A stretch of DNA of 64,000 bases from Rheinheimera hassiensis (GCF_022436675.1 NZ_JAKUJZ010000006.1:358125-422124); one strand, 5' to 3'; shown: positions 43,733 to 55,693, counted from the first letter of the stretch. Made by a program: numbers and translations. Notes: a model not told the origin generated them from the letters alone.

Positions 43733-43765
43733 AAAGGCGGGTAACTTTCGTTATACCCGCCTTTT
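43733..43765. terminator. Intrinsic terminator after dusA
   Basis: AAAGGCGGGTA (43733-43743) / TACCCGCCTTT (43754-43764), a perfect 11-bp stem. A-rich sequence before and T after make it work in both directions. On the minus strand it ends the dusA transcript, about 33 bases after its stop. Confidence 0.85.
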
Positions 43766-43797
43766 ATTGAAACCCAAAAAATGGTGAAATTAACTAA

Positions 43798-44787
43798 TCA
43801 GGTGGTTAAATCCGCTACAGGCGCTACTTTTGCCAGTGCCTGCAGCATTAACTCTGGCGTAGCATCAGCAAAATGACCACGCTCGCTTAACAAACGCCGC
43901 CATTGTCTGGCACCCGGCATACCTTGAAATAATCCCAGCATATGGCGGGCTATATGCCAAAACCGGGCGCCCTGCAGCATTTGCCGCTCAATATAGGGCA
44001 ACATATCCAGCACCGCCTGATGCGGGCTACGGCTATAACCGGGTTTGCCATAAATCAGTTCATCAACACTGCTTAGCAACATAGGGTTTGAATACGCCTC
44101 ACGCCCCACCATCACGCCGTCCAGGTACTGCAACTGTGCTTTGGCTTGCTCAAGTGTTTTAACGCCACCATTGAGGCTGATATTAAGCTGTGGAAACTCA
44201 CGCTTTAACTGGTAGACCCGCTCGTAATTCAGTGGCGGCACTTCGCGGTTTTCTTTAGGACTTAAGCCTTTGAGCCAGGCTTTACGAGCATGGATAATCA
44301 GCTGTTGGCAGCCAGCATCGGCCACTGTCGCGACAAAATCCTGCAAAAACTGATAATCATCAGAGTCGTCAATGCCAATGCGGGTTTTCACCGTCACCGG
44401 TATGCTGACGACATCCTGCATCGCTTTCACACAGTCTGCTACCAGCTGTGGTTGTGCCATCAGGCAGGCGCCAAACATACCGTTTTGTACCCGGTCAGAC
44501 GGGCAGCCAACATTTATATTTACTGCATCATAGCCACGCTGCTCTGCCAGCTTGGCGCAGTGCGCCATATCAGCCGGGTTAGAACCGCCCAGCTGCAGCA
44601 CCACAGGGTGCTCTTCTTCATTAAACGCTAAATAATCACCACTGCCGTGAATAATAGCGCCGGTGGTGACCATTTCGGTGTACAGCACGGCATGCTGACT
44701 CAGCATACGGTGAAAGTAGCGACAATGCTTATCTGTCCAATCCAGCATAGGGGCAATGGAAAACTTGTGATCGATAAGCATGCTCAT
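43798..44787 (-). CDS. dusA: tRNA-dihydrouridine(20/20a) synthase DusA
   Basis: FMN-dependent reductase making dihydrouridine at tRNA positions 20/20a. 329 residues: the FMN-site start [51 protein letters not shown] (the first Cys is in the binding motif and the second is the usual catalytic Cys), KTRIGIDD and [16 protein letters not shown], diagnostic for DusA rather than DusB/C. It begins 3 bases after the speD stop. Confidence 0.96.
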   Translation of the reverse strand: MSMLIDHKFSIAPMLDWTDKHCRYFHRMLSQHAVLYTEMVTTGAIIHGSGDYLAFNEEEHPVVLQLGGSNPADMAHCAKLAEQRGYDAVNINVGCPSDRVQNGMFGACLMAQPQLVADCVKAMQDVVSIPVTVKTRIGIDDSDDYQFLQDFVATVADAGCQQLIIHARKAWLKGLSPKENREVPPLNYERVYQLKREFPQLNISLNGGVKTLEQAKAQLQYLDGVMVGREAYSNPMLLSSVDELIYGKPGYSRSPHQAVLDMLPYIERQMLQGARFWHIARHMLGLFQGMPGARQWRRLLSERGHFADATPELMLQALAKVAPVADLTT

Positions 44788-44790
44788 CAG

Positions 44791-45597
44791 TTACTTCATA
44801 TCCGGCAGGTTGCGACCGTAGAAAATTTCACGCATTTCGCGGAATACTTTCTTGCTGATTGTCTTTTGCTCTTCCGGCGTCATTGAATCTTTGCCCATAC
44901 CAAACAGGTAGTTATTCAAATCAGCTTCTTTTAGCATCATTTTGGTGTGGAACAGATTTTCCTGATACACGTTAACGTCAATCATCTGGAAGGCACGTTT
45001 GGTGTCTTCGTCCATAAAGTTCTGAATAGAACTGATAGGGTGATCGATATAATGCTTGGTGCCGCTGATATCGCGGGTAAAACCACGCACACGGTAATCG
45101 ATGGTAACAATGTCAGATTCAAAACTGTGGATCAGGAAGTTCAGTGCTTTCAGTGGCGATATAATACCGCAGGTAGAAACCTCGATATCGGCACGGAAAG
45201 TACAGATGCCATCATGCGGGTGAATTTCGGGGTAGGTATGCACGCAAATATGGCTTTTATCCAGATGTGCCACAACAGCATCAGGCCGCGGCCCCGGGTT
45301 CTCTGAGTTGTCAGGATCAACCAGTACCGGCTCTTCACTTACCAGTATGGTAACACTGGCGCCTTGCGGATCGTAATCCTGGCGCGCCACATTCAGAATG
45401 TTAGCACCGATAATATCAGTGACTTCAGTCAGAATATCCGTCAACCGATCGGCATTATATTGCTCGTCGATATATTCGATGTATTCCTGCCGGTGTTGCT
45501 CAGTTTTGGCATAACAAATGTCATAAAGGCTGAAACTCAGGCTTTTTGTCAGGTTATTAAAACCGTGTAGTTTCAATTTTTCAAAAGGCTTAACCAC
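44791..45597 (-). CDS. speD: S-adenosylmethionine decarboxylase proenzyme
   Basis: Pyruvoyl enzyme of polyamine synthesis giving decarboxylated SAM for spermidine. 268 residues, the long enterobacterial type. Self-cleavage is expected at Lys114-Ser115 in [14 protein letters not shown], leaving a pyruvoyl group on the alpha chain. [20 protein letters not shown] contains the conserved catalytic Cys. No speE follows; dusA is immediately downstream, suggesting cotranscription. Confidence 0.95.
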   Translation of the reverse strand: MVKPFEKLKLHGFNNLTKSLSFSLYDICYAKTEQHRQEYIEYIDEQYNADRLTDILTEVTDIIGANILNVARQDYDPQGASVTILVSEEPVLVDPDNSENPGPRPDAVVAHLDKSHICVHTYPEIHPHDGICTFRADIEVSTCGIISPLKALNFLIHSFESDIVTIDYRVRGFTRDISGTKHYIDHPISSIQNFMDEDTKRAFQMIDVNVYQENLFHTKMMLKEADLNNYLFGMGKDSMTPEEQKTISKKVFREMREIFYGRNLPDMK

Positions 45598-45651
45598 TTA
45601 ACATTGTCTCCGCTAAAAAACCGGTTACCGGTTTTGACTAATTTACTGCTG

Positions 45652-46080
45652 TTATTCTGCTGCTGGCGTGAGCTCAGCAGCTATAACACTGAATGAATGT
45701 GTTACGGCTACGCTGCCGGATAACATAATGGATACCGAACAATATTTATCTGCCGATAACTGCACTGCCCGCTCTACCTGCTTTTCACTGAGGTTAACCC
45801 CGGTTACGGCAAAATGCAGATGCAATTTGGTAAATACTTTAGGTACGGTGTCGGCGCGCTCGGCACTTAGCTTAACTTCACAATCAAGCACCTGCTGGCG
45901 GGATTTCTTTAAAATACTGACAACATCAACAGATGAGCAGGCACCTGCAGCCATCAGCACCATTTCCATCGGACTGGGGGCAGTGCTGTCATCTTTATTG
46001 CCATCAAATACCACTGCGTGCCCACTACCAGAGCGGCCAATAAAGGTATTGTTATCGTGCCATTTAACCGTTGCTTCCAT
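45652..46080 (-). CDS. OsmC family protein (YhfA-like)
   Basis: 142 residues from ATG 46080; the reading frame extends 11 codons further up but MEATVKWHDNNTFIG matches the family start. Conserved parts are DSTAPSPMEMVLMAAGACSSVDVVSIL with the first Cys and SADKYCSVSIMLSG with the second, the peroxidatic-type pair of OsmC/Ohr folds. The closest named relative by eye is E. coli YhfA. Physiological substrate unknown. A single gene upstream of speD on the same strand. Confidence 0.9.
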   Translation of the reverse strand: MEATVKWHDNNTFIGRSGSGHAVVFDGNKDDSTAPSPMEMVLMAAGACSSVDVVSILKKSRQQVLDCEVKLSAERADTVPKVFTKLHLHFAVTGVNLSEKQVERAVQLSADKYCSVSIMLSGSVAVTHSFSVIAAELTPAAE

Positions 46081-46164
46081 CACAAACCCCAGCCAGAAAA
46101 AGGAGGCCGACATTCTACGTAAAAGCTGCTCAGGTATCTAGCACATTTGCAGTAAGGTGTGGCG

Positions 46165-46512
46165 TTAATCCATCAGATCGGCGATGGCAGTATCAAACAG
46201 GTTTTTGATTAGCAGAGAGATTTCATTGATAAGTTCAGCCTGCTGAAGGGTGGCTTTTTTATCCAGCACACTGGCAAGCACCTCCTGAAAGTCATACATA
46301 ATGCCGTCAACTTCACGGATAATCATGCTGCGGTGGTTCATTTCCAGCTCAGTATGCTGGGTGCAAAGCGTAATAATTTGCTCTGCGATAGACTCTTCCA
46401 GTAAGGCACCAATAGTTTTATCTGCATCACCCGAGCCGGTTTGCTCAAACAGCGACAAATGCTCTGTCAGAAACTGGATCAAATGCTCGTATCCGGGTTT
46501 ATCTGTGACCAT
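46165..46512 (-). CDS. DUF3802-like family protein
   Basis: 115-residue, acidic, all-helical protein (MVTDKPGYEHLIQFLTEHLS start; MIIREVDGIMYDFQEVLASV central block). It resembles the DUF3802 family found near ast/arginine genes in Alteromonadales. No signal peptide or membrane segment. It lies just beyond the ast terminator on the same strand, so is probably a separate transcript. Function unknown. Confidence 0.72.
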   Translation of the reverse strand: MVTDKPGYEHLIQFLTEHLSLFEQTGSGDADKTIGALLEESIAEQIITLCTQHTELEMNHRSMIIREVDGIMYDFQEVLASVLDKKATLQQAELINEISLLIKNLFDTAIADLMD

Positions 46513-46586
46513 GGGCTGTTTTACACCTGACTGTTGGCAAGAGATGCATTAAGTATGCGTTATTTAAGCAAATACTGCAGCAGAAA

Positions 46587-46611
46587 ACAAATCGGGGCGT
46601 TAGCCCCGATA
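46587..46611 (-). terminator. Terminator of the ast genes
   Basis: ATCGGGGC (46592-46599) / GCCCCGAT (46604-46611) with a GTTA loop. On the minus strand the stem runs into TTGTTTTC. It lies 20 bases after the astD stop. Confidence 0.82.
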
Positions 46612-46631
46612 AGATTTATTTACTACCAGAC

Positions 46632-48101
46632 TTAAAAAGCCAGGCCCGGCGATAATTGCTCTGGCAATACTACCTGCTCCAGCTCCACAGACGCCACCGG
46701 ATAAGCACAATAATCTGCGGCATAAAACGCACTGGCCCGATGATTACCGCTTGAACCCACACCGCCAAAAGGTGCGGCTGAGCTGGCGCCGGTAATCGGC
46801 CGGTTCCAGTTAACAATACCGGCGCGGATTCGGCGGAAAAAATGCTGATATAACTCAGCGCTGTCACTTAACAGCCCGGCAGATAAACCAAACTGGGTGT
46901 TGTTGGCCGCATCAATCGCCTGATCAAAATCAGTAAAGCGGAACACCTTCAACAGTGGGCCAAAGTGCTCGTCATCCGGATAATCGGTTATATTGCTGCA
47001 TTCAACAATGCCCGGGCTCACCAAAGCGGTGTTAACATCAATATGCTGCATTTCAACCAGCACCTTGCCACCCAATTCAACTAATTGCTGCTGCACAGCC
47101 AGCATACCTTTAGCTGCGGCAACAGAAATCATTGAGCCCATAAAAGGCTGCTCGGCGGCGTCATATACACCTACCTTGATATTGCGGGTTACCTCAAGCA
47201 GGCGCGCCAGAATAGCATCGCCCTGCGCATTAGCAGGTAAAAACAATTTACGGGCGCAGGTACAGCGCTGGCCGGCAGAAATAAAAGCCGACTGAATAAT
47301 ATCGTGCACTGCGGCATCAATATTACTGACATCCTGTACAATCAGCGGGTTATTGCCGCCCATTTCCAGTGCCAGAATTTTATCCGGCCGGCCGGCAAAC
47401 TGCTGGTGCAGGTAATGGCCGGTGCGGGAACTGCCGGTAAAGAAAATACCATCAATACCATTATGGCCTGCAATCGCCTTACCGGTATCTACTTCGCCTT
47501 GCAATAAAGCAATAACGCCAGCAGGCAAACCGGCCTGCTGCCATAGTTTTACCGTTTCTTCTGCCACTTTCGGTGTTAACTCTGAGGGTTTAAATATTAC
47601 TGCATTCCCTGCCAGCAAGGCCGGTACTATGTGGCCATTGGGTAAGTGGCCAGGGAAATTATAGGGCCCGAATACCGCAACTACGCCATGCGGTTTATGC
47701 CGTACAAAAGCCCGGCCCTGTGGCATCGGGTTTTCTTTGGTGCCGGTGCGCTCCTGATAAGCCCGTACAGAGATATCAATTTTGCCAATCATCGCCGCAA
47801 CTTCAGTACGGGCTTCCCACAGTGCCTTACCGGTTTCGCTGGCAATAGTCAGTGCCATGGCTTCTTTATTGTTGGTAAGTTGCTCAGCAAACTTTTTTAC
47901 CACAGCAACACGCTCATCAAAGCTTAAACCAGCCCAGTCATATTGGGCTTTACGCGCCACCTGCACGGCCGTGTCTACCTGAGCAGCAGTTGCCGCCTTG
48001 CCTTGCCATACCTGCGTGTTTTTCACCGGGTCCAGTGAGGTAAATTCTTTACCTTCACCACCAAGCCACTGATTATTAATAAACTGTTCTGCGTAATTCA
48101 T
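46632..48101 (-). CDS. astD: N-succinylglutamate 5-semialdehyde dehydrogenase
   Basis: NAD-dependent aldehyde dehydrogenase, fourth step of the arginine succinyltransferase pathway. 489 residues: [32 protein letters not shown] (catalytic Glu) and [13 protein letters not shown] (catalytic Cys). It starts [15 protein letters not shown] as in other AstD. Gene order astC-astA-astD is on the minus strand with 12 bp to astA. astB and astE are not in the window. Confidence 0.96.
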   Translation of the reverse strand: MNYAEQFINNQWLGGEGKEFTSLDPVKNTQVWQGKAATAAQVDTAVQVARKAQYDWAGLSFDERVAVVKKFAEQLTNNKEAMALTIASETGKALWEARTEVAAMIGKIDISVRAYQERTGTKENPMPQGRAFVRHKPHGVVAVFGPYNFPGHLPNGHIVPALLAGNAVIFKPSELTPKVAEETVKLWQQAGLPAGVIALLQGEVDTGKAIAGHNGIDGIFFTGSSRTGHYLHQQFAGRPDKILALEMGGNNPLIVQDVSNIDAAVHDIIQSAFISAGQRCTCARKLFLPANAQGDAILARLLEVTRNIKVGVYDAAEQPFMGSMISVAAAKGMLAVQQQLVELGGKVLVEMQHIDVNTALVSPGIVECSNITDYPDDEHFGPLLKVFRFTDFDQAIDAANNTQFGLSAGLLSDSAELYQHFFRRIRAGIVNWNRPITGASSAAPFGGVGSSGNHRASAFYAADYCAYPVASVELEQVVLPEQLSPGLAF

Positions 48102-48113
48102 ATCTCTCCCCTA

Positions 48114-49130
48114 TTAAATTCTTGTAACCCGAACCCAGTCGCCCGCATTTACCCGTAGCGCCGCGGCAACATCAGCCGGTAGGATTACCTCTACGCTGTG
48201 TTCGTTTACGTCAAGTGCCAGCCAGGTAGCACGGAAGTCTACAACGCTGGTATTACATATAAGATAAGGCTGGCCGTTACTGACATCGCCCAGCCGTACC
48301 TGCAGGCGCTGGCTGTTGCGCACTGAGCGGATGTGTTCCACTCTGGCTTCTACTGTAGGGCCTGCATCAAAAATATCGACATAACCACGATGCGAAAAAC
48401 CCTCTGACTGCAGCAATGCCAGTGCAGGTTTAGTTTTATCATGCACCCGGCCAATTACTGCCTGCGCCTGTTTGCTGAGCAGGCTGACATAAATCGGATA
48501 CTTAGGCATCAGTTCTGCGATAAACACCTTCTGGCCTATGCCAGTCAGATAATCTGCAGTGGGGAAATCCAGCGAGAAAAAATGCTCCTGTAGCCACTGC
48601 CAGAACGGCGAGCTGCCATCGGTATTGGAAATACCGCGCATTTCGGCGATCACTCTGTCGGAAAAACGCTGCGGGAATTCCGCCATAAACAAAAAGCGCA
48701 TTTTGGACAGCAAACGGCCATTGTTTTTCTCGCGGCGGCTTTCTCGCAAAAATAATGTGCATAACTCACTAACGCCGGTGTAATCATTACACAGGGTTAA
48801 TATATCGGCTGTTTTATACACCCCGAGTGAACGTGAGCTATGTACCACCTTGCCCAGGTGGTAATGATAAAACGCATCATCCATCCCCACAGCGGCTTCC
48901 AGCGCACTGGTGCCACACACCTCACCGGTGAGCGTATCTTCCAGCACAAACAGATAACCTTCATCCCCCGGCGAACTGACCTGTTTGTTAAATGATTGCT
49001 CTGAGCGGCTTATTTTACGCATCAGCAGTTCATCATTTACCGGTAACGAAGTAAAACCGTGCCCCGACTCAACCGCAATGCTATACAGCGCCGGGTAATC
49101 ATCCGCACGGATTGGGCGAATCACCATCAT
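48114..49130 (-). CDS. astA: Arginine N-succinyltransferase
   Basis: First enzyme of the AST route, transferring succinyl from succinyl-CoA to arginine. 338 residues, starting MMVIRPIRADDYPALYSIA; LPVNDELLMRKISRSEQSF, GYLFVLEDTLTGEVCGTSALEAAVG, and LLSKMRFLFMAEFPQRFSD are typical of AstA. The C-terminal part has the repeated acyltransferase half. GTGGAG upstream is the ribosome binding site. A strong palindrome lies between it and astC. Confidence 0.96.
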   Translation of the reverse strand: MMVIRPIRADDYPALYSIAVESGHGFTSLPVNDELLMRKISRSEQSFNKQVSSPGDEGYLFVLEDTLTGEVCGTSALEAAVGMDDAFYHYHLGKVVHSSRSLGVYKTADILTLCNDYTGVSELCTLFLRESRREKNNGRLLSKMRFLFMAEFPQRFSDRVIAEMRGISNTDGSSPFWQWLQEHFFSLDFPTADYLTGIGQKVFIAELMPKYPIYVSLLSKQAQAVIGRVHDKTKPALALLQSEGFSHRGYVDIFDAGPTVEARVEHIRSVRNSQRLQVRLGDVSNGQPYLICNTSVVDFRATWLALDVNEHSVEVILPADVAAALRVNAGDWVRVTRI

Positions 49131-49220
49131 CGTCGCTACTCCACTTTTACGTTATTGTTTTCGGGGCTCTGGGGCCCCTTAGCTTCATTTTTGCAGTCTT
49201 GGTGCTGCTTTATCGTCGTG

Positions 49221-49240
49221 TCCGGACAGCAGTGTCCGGA
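49221..49240. other. Hairpin in the astC-astA gap
   Basis: TCCGGACA (49221-49228) / TGTCCGGA (49233-49240) with a GCAG loop, in a 118-bp gap. No U-run follows on the minus strand. It may protect the upstream astC message or separate expression of the two genes. Confidence 0.5.
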
Positions 49241-49248
49241 TAGTCGTG

Positions 49249-50800
<1,552 letters not shown>

Positions 50801-51928
50801 TTACAATTCAATATTTAAACGCTTAAGGTTGGTTTTTGCCAGAATATCTACGCTGTCGCTGCTTAGCTGCACTGCCGCAAACCAATTACTGGTTTCCTGC
50901 TCGGATATCTGCTGGCTATTGTGCAGCGTTTGCCACTGCACATAGGTTTGCGCCTGCAATACCAGCCGGGCCAGAGGGCTACAACCGGCAAAACCGGCAC
51001 CTTCAGCCAGTTGATCCAGCGTTTGACATAGCGGTAATGTACGTAACTGCCAGCGCGAAGTGATGTCTGCACTTAATACCGCAGCGAACTCAGCAAGGCT
51101 TTCACACAAAAAGCTGGCATCGGCTTCAAGCTGATCCAGTGTATTGGTCAGCTGCGTATCGCGGTTTTCTCTGGCATGCAACAGTTGCTGCTGGCGCACC
51201 TGTAGGTAAGTACGCAGGTAATTGCGGGTAACTACGGCATGGCCGGTGGTATGAAACAAGCCGGCGCAAAACGCATCGTAAGGATGCTCTGCACTGTTTT
51301 CTGCTAACGCACGCGCAGCAATGGCAACGGCCAGTGTGTAGTCCCACAACCGGCTTTTTAACGGCGTAAAAGGGTCAGTTGAATGCGGTATCATCCGGCG
51401 CATAGCATACACCGGTATGATCAGCTGCAAACTTTCAACGCCTAAAAAACGTAGTGCGGTTTTAATATCCTTGATCATCGCACCCGATGCGGTGCGGTTA
51501 CGGTACTGCGGCTGATTAACCAGACGTAATAACTCTTCTTTCAACCATGGCACCTTTGATACCAGCGGATCGAGCTTATTAACGGTAACGATTTTTTCAC
51601 TGAGTACATCCAGCACCGGAAAAAATGCTTCGCCCGGGTCAAACAACGACGCCATCACCTGCTCAATATTATGTAACTTGCGTAGCAGCTCATCGGCCAC
51701 TTCATCATGCAAATGCGCCTGAGCAAACTCAGTAAACTGCGCTTTAGCCTGCTCGCCGGCCTCGCGTAACTGTTGGGCCTGCGCTTCCACAGCCAGCAAG
51801 GTACGCTGCGTATCCACCTGCCCCGCCCGGATTTGGTAGCCAAGACGTTTCTTTTGTGGGTTTACGCCAACTAACTGATCGAAAAAGCGCTGCACCATCA
51901 CATCTGCAAAAGCCACTAAATACTCCAT
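50801..51928 (-). CDS. HDOD-domain protein
   Basis: 375 residues from ATG 51928; the frame also opens at a TTG (51970) that would add 14 residues, and neither start has a good ribosome binding site. Residues about 130-330 form an HDOD domain, recognisable by DPLVSKVPWLKEELLRLVNQPQYR, IKDIKTALRFLGVESLQLII, and DAFCAGLFHTTGHAV. HDOD proteins are HD-related non-catalytic domains in signalling or nutrient-sensing proteins. No output domain is fused. Between pabA and astC; role unknown. Confidence 0.83.
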   Translation of the reverse strand: MEYLVAFADVMVQRFFDQLVGVNPQKKRLGYQIRAGQVDTQRTLLAVEAQAQQLREAGEQAKAQFTEFAQAHLHDEVADELLRKLHNIEQVMASLFDPGEAFFPVLDVLSEKIVTVNKLDPLVSKVPWLKEELLRLVNQPQYRNRTASGAMIKDIKTALRFLGVESLQLIIPVYAMRRMIPHSTDPFTPLKSRLWDYTLAVAIAARALAENSAEHPYDAFCAGLFHTTGHAVVTRNYLRTYLQVRQQQLLHARENRDTQLTNTLDQLEADASFLCESLAEFAAVLSADITSRWQLRTLPLCQTLDQLAEGAGFAGCSPLARLVLQAQTYVQWQTLHNSQQISEQETSNWFAAVQLSSDSVDILAKTNLKRLNIEL

Positions 51929-52007
51929 CTGAATTCGGTGACAGTTGTCATCTGCACTGTCTGCTGCCAATACTGCAACCGGACTCTGGCAGAGTCAAGC
52001 CAGCCGT

Positions 52008-52598
52008 TTAGCCGGGTTGGGCCAAGGTTAAAAAATTATCTAACAGCTGTTTTCCCTGCTGGCTAAGAATAGCCTCAGGATGAAACTGCACACCATGTAA
52101 TGCCAGCCCGGGGTGCATTAAGCCCATAATGTCTGCTGTTTCCTGGCTGGCATCATCTGTCCAGGCTGTTTGCATCAGTTCGGCGGGCAGGCTGTGTTTG
52201 TCGACTACTAAAGAGTGGTAGCGCGTTACATCCAGCGGATTGGCCAGGCCACGAAATACCGACTGATTATTGTGCCGCACCAGCGAATTTTTGCCATGCA
52301 TAACCTGACGGGCCCGTACCACACGGCCACCAAATACCTGCGCAATAGCCTGATGGCCCAGGCAAACCCCTAACAGAGGAATTTTTCCGGCAAAATGCTC
52401 AATGGCAGCCAATGACACCCCGGCATCGTCAGGTGTTTTCGGGCCGGGCGAAATAACAATATGATCCGGCGCTAATTTGGCTATCTGCGCCACCGTAATA
52501 TCGTCGTTGCGCCGCACCACAACTTGCTGGCCTAATGCAGCAAAATACTGCACCAGGTTGTAAGTAAAAGAGTCGTAATTATCGATCATCAGCAGCAT
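52008..52598 (-). CDS. pabA: Aminodeoxychorismate/anthranilate synthase component II
   Basis: Glutamine amidotransferase subunit of 196 residues starting [19 protein letters not shown] at ATG 52598. The catalytic triad is Cys79 (GVCLGHQAI), His173 and Glu175 (QFHPEAI). It supplies ammonia for 4-amino-4-deoxychorismate in folate synthesis and may also serve anthranilate synthase. An upstream in-frame extension of 46 codons is rejected, as it lacks family similarity. Neighbourhood pabA-(HDOD)-astC-astA-astD is typical of Alteromonadales. Confidence 0.93.
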   Translation of the reverse strand: MLLMIDNYDSFTYNLVQYFAALGQQVVVRRNDDITVAQIAKLAPDHIVISPGPKTPDDAGVSLAAIEHFAGKIPLLGVCLGHQAIAQVFGGRVVRARQVMHGKNSLVRHNNQSVFRGLANPLDVTRYHSLVVDKHSLPAELMQTAWTDDASQETADIMGLMHPGLALHGVQFHPEAILSQQGKQLLDNFLTLAQPG

Positions 52599-52717
52599 TT
52601 GGCCGCCCCTGCTTTGTAAGCCTATAGCGATTAACGAGCTATTTTGCCACAAGCAACTGGTTTTTGCTGCGCTGCTATACAGCAACCGGCGGGATTGGAT
52701 ATTTTTACAGCAGTTCG

Positions 52718-52777
52718 TTGACAGACTATTAATCATACAATAGGATGATTAATTATTCGTACAATAGCACGAATAAT
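52718..52777 (+). promoter_or_regulatory. TonB receptor promoter with two overlapping 26-bp palindromes
   Basis: Site 1 (52728-52753): ATTAATCAT, 8-base centre ACAATAGG, ATGATTAAT. Site 2 (52752-52777): ATTATTCGT, centre ACAATAGC, ACGAATAAT. Both have perfect 9-bp arms and nearly identical centres, 24 bp apart centre to centre. A perfect -35 TTGACA (52718-52723) is 17 bp from TAGGAT (52741-52746), so site 1 covers the spacer and -10 and site 2 the start region. This fits repression of the arabinan receptor gene by a dimeric regulator. Confidence 0.7.
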
Positions 52778-52860
52778 AAAAACACATAAAAAAACGCCTC
52801 CATTGTCAGTTTTCTCTGGCCAGGAAGGCAATAACATAAGTGACAAGGGGAGTTATGCTC

Positions 52861-55647
52861 ATGTTTAAACCTTCGGTTTTAAGCAGTGCTGTCGCCATGG
52901 CGATAACATTGTCTGCCCATCCGTTATACGCTCAGCAAAGCAGTGACGACACCACAGTAACGCCAGATGAGGTGGAAGTTATTCTGGTAAAAGGTATTCG
53001 TGGTAGCCTGGCCCGTTCAGTTGATCTGAAACGGGAAAACATGCAAATCGTCGATTCAATTATCTCGGAAGATATCGGCAAATTTCCAGACAATAACGTG
53101 GTGGAAGCCCTGCAACGTTTGTCCGGCGTACAGGTAACTGACCGCGGTGCCGGTGAAGTTAGTACCGTATCTATCCGCGGCTTAAATGACGTGACCACCA
53201 CCGTAAACGGCCGCAATATTTTTACTGCTTCAGGCCGCTCAGTGGCGCTGGCAGATATTCCCGCCAGCTTGCTAAACCGGGTAGATGTGTATAAAACCCG
53301 TTCAGCCAGCCTGATAGAAACCGGTATCGCCGGCCAGATTGATATCCATACCCAGCGCCCGTTCGATTTCGACACCAGCAAGCTGGTGGTAGCCGGGCGT
53401 GGCATTCATTCGGAACAGGCCGATAAAACTGACCCGAATATCAGCGCCTTATTCAGCAACAACTGGGATATTGGCGATAGCCGCTTTGGCGCGCTGATTA
53501 ACCTGTCTTATGCTGAAACGCATTATCGCGACCAAAGCGTCACTGCGGGCGCTATGATGCCGTTTGCCACCAATAACCCACCGGCAGGCTTTGCACCTTA
53601 CGAAATTATCCGCAGCACCGATGGCCGTGCCTCAGAGAACCCAATTTGGCAACCGGGCTTAGAAGCCGGTTTACCCTTTGCTCCAGGCTCTACCTTTGAT
53701 GTGAATGGCGTACCTACCGAATATTTACTCTCGCGCGATGCCGTGTTTGCCAGCGATCTGACCGGTAAACGCGAACGCCCGGCAGTAAATGTGGCTTTTC
53801 AGTTTGCGCCAAACGACACCTCTGAATACATCTTTGAAGCATTCTACAATGGCTTTCGCAACGAATCTTATAACTCGTTGTTGTTTTCCTTTGTCGATTG
53901 GTGGGGCAACTTAGGCGACAACCCGGACATCAATCTGTTCGAAGGCACTAATATTATTAAATCCCGCACTATTGGCGCACCTTACATGTTTACCAGCGGC
54001 GATTTAAGCACCGGTAAAACAGACAGCTATGTGTATGCACTGGGCGGAAAATGGCTGATTGGTGAAAACCTGCAATTGCGCTCTGAAGTGGTGTATCAGG
54101 ACACCCAGTACGACGAAAGCTTTTTTGCTATGCGTACTGAGCGGGTAGCAGACAGCATCAGTGTTGATTTTAACAGTGGCAACGGTATTCCATCATTTAG
54201 TTTTGGCCCGGCGACAGATTTAACCGCCCCGGACCAGTGGGCCATGGCCCAGCTTTATGATCAGGCCTATAGCCGTGGTGGTGATGCTCTAACCTTTACC
54301 TTAGATGCCGACTACATGCTGAATAAGAGTATTATTACCAATATCAGCTTTGGTGGCCGTTATGACAAACGCAAAGCCTCCGAAGCTCAGCTGCTGCAGG
54401 ATACCGGCTTGTGTAACTCAGGCACTGCCGCCTGTCAGCTGGCCAGCTATGAAGGATTGCTTAACGTAAATAATGGCTTCTTTGATGGCGAATCGGATGT
54501 GCCCACCTCGTGGTTATCTGCCAATGGTTATTACATTCGCGACAATGCCGATATGTTCCGCACTATCTACAACACTGAAACCGGATCGAGCCTGGCTGTG
54601 GGTGATCAGCGCATATTAGCGCAAACTTTCGAAGTTACCGAAACGACCACCGCACTGTATGCTCAGGCAGATTTTGAAACTGAACTGGGCGGGCGTTTGC
54701 TCGATGGCCAGTTTGGCTTGCGCTATGTAGATGTTGACACCGACATGGCGTTTGCTGGCAATGCAGCGTCAACCGGCGCCAGCAAGGTGCTGCCAAGCCT
54801 GATGCTGCGCTATAACCTGACCGACGATTTACTGGCGCGTTTCAGCTATGGCGAAACGCTGCGTCGTCCGGCTTTTGCCCAGCTAAACCCTACCATCAAC
54901 TATGTACGCGATGTCACCAATATTGGTTATGGCACGGCAACCGGCGGCAACCCTGAGCTTGAGCCAACTGAATCGAAAAACTTCGATTTATCGCTGGAAT
55001 GGTATTTTGCCGAAGGCAGCACCCTGTATGCCACAGCCTTTAAGCGCGAGATTGAAGGCTTTGTGGTCGATTTTCGCCGCCGGGTAATCCACGATGATGG
55101 CGAGGGCGAATATCCTTACATCCTGAACCAGCCGGATAATGCTTCAAACGGTAAACTGGATGGCTATGAATTAGGCGTGGTGTACTTCCCGAAAGGCTTA
55201 CCGGATTTACTGGACGGTATTGGCGTGCAGGCCAGTTACACCATACTGGATTCGTCGCAGGATATTCCGATCACCAACAGCGAAGGTACGGTAGTGGGCA
55301 CCGATACCACACCATTATTCGGCGTATCGGATTCATCTTACAGCGTGGTGCTGGCTTATGAGAAAGAACGCTTCGATATGCGGTTATCGTATGTATGGCG
55401 CGAAGACTTCCTGAATAACTATGAAGCAGCGCAGTTTGCCAACCCGCTGGGTATATACCGTAACCCGGAAAAAAGCCTCGATTTTCAGTTAAGTTACAAC
55501 GTTACCGACAACCTGATGGTAACGTTTGATGCGACCAACCTGACTAACGAAATTTTCCAAAGTTACTATGAGTATCCGTCAACGCATAACTTTGGTTCTT
55601 CACTGTTTAGCAGAACCTTTGCGCTGGGGTTCCGTTACAGCCTTTAA
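52861..55647 (+). CDS. TonB-dependent receptor of the arabinan locus
   Basis: 928 residues from ATG 52861 (GGGGAG eight bases upstream; ATG 52855 is too close). Signal peptide MFKPSVLSSAVAMAITLSAH-PLYA. The plug starts EVEVILVKGIRGSLARSVDL with DIGKFPDNNVVEALQRLSGV, typical of TIGR01782-type receptors that import oligosaccharides in Alteromonadales, Xanthomonas and Caulobacter. The beta-barrel runs to the end (FSRTFALGFRYSL). No SusD partner, as usual outside Bacteroidetes. Genomic context predicts arabino-oligosaccharide uptake. Confidence 0.92.
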   Translation: MFKPSVLSSAVAMAITLSAHPLYAQQSSDDTTVTPDEVEVILVKGIRGSLARSVDLKRENMQIVDSIISEDIGKFPDNNVVEALQRLSGVQVTDRGAGEVSTVSIRGLNDVTTTVNGRNIFTASGRSVALADIPASLLNRVDVYKTRSASLIETGIAGQIDIHTQRPFDFDTSKLVVAGRGIHSEQADKTDPNISALFSNNWDIGDSRFGALINLSYAETHYRDQSVTAGAMMPFATNNPPAGFAPYEIIRSTDGRASENPIWQPGLEAGLPFAPGSTFDVNGVPTEYLLSRDAVFASDLTGKRERPAVNVAFQFAPNDTSEYIFEAFYNGFRNESYNSLLFSFVDWWGNLGDNPDINLFEGTNIIKSRTIGAPYMFTSGDLSTGKTDSYVYALGGKWLIGENLQLRSEVVYQDTQYDESFFAMRTERVADSISVDFNSGNGIPSFSFGPATDLTAPDQWAMAQLYDQAYSRGGDALTFTLDADYMLNKSIITNISFGGRYDKRKASEAQLLQDTGLCNSGTAACQLASYEGLLNVNNGFFDGESDVPTSWLSANGYYIRDNADMFRTIYNTETGSSLAVGDQRILAQTFEVTETTTALYAQADFETELGGRLLDGQFGLRYVDVDTDMAFAGNAASTGASKVLPSLMLRYNLTDDLLARFSYGETLRRPAFAQLNPTINYVRDVTNIGYGTATGGNPELEPTESKNFDLSLEWYFAEGSTLYATAFKREIEGFVVDFRRRVIHDDGEGEYPYILNQPDNASNGKLDGYELGVVYFPKGLPDLLDGIGVQASYTILDSSQDIPITNSEGTVVGTDTTPLFGVSDSSYSVVLAYEKERFDMRLSYVWREDFLNNYEAAQFANPLGIYRNPEKSLDFQLSYNVTDNLMVTFDATNLTNEIFQSYYEYPSTHNFGSSLFSRTFALGFRYSL

Positions 55648-55666
55648 CAGTACAAAGCGATAACGC

Positions 55667-55693
55667 AAAAGCCCCTGACTTCAGGGGCTTTTT
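55667..55693 (+). terminator. Intrinsic terminator of the TonB receptor gene
   Basis: AAGCCCCTGA (55669-55678) / TCAGGGGCTT (55681-55690) with a two-base loop, followed by TTTTT overlapping the stem end. 20 bases after the stop. Confidence 0.9.

Noticed and set aside
49141..49248. Repeated GTGTCCGGA in the astC-astA gap as a regulator site pair
   Set aside because: Explained by a single hairpin with self-palindromic TCCGGA cores; no promoter elements around it.
52599..52736. 46-codon upstream extension of pabA
   Set aside because: No family similarity; the family begins at [11 protein letters not shown] and the extension crosses the promoter palindrome.
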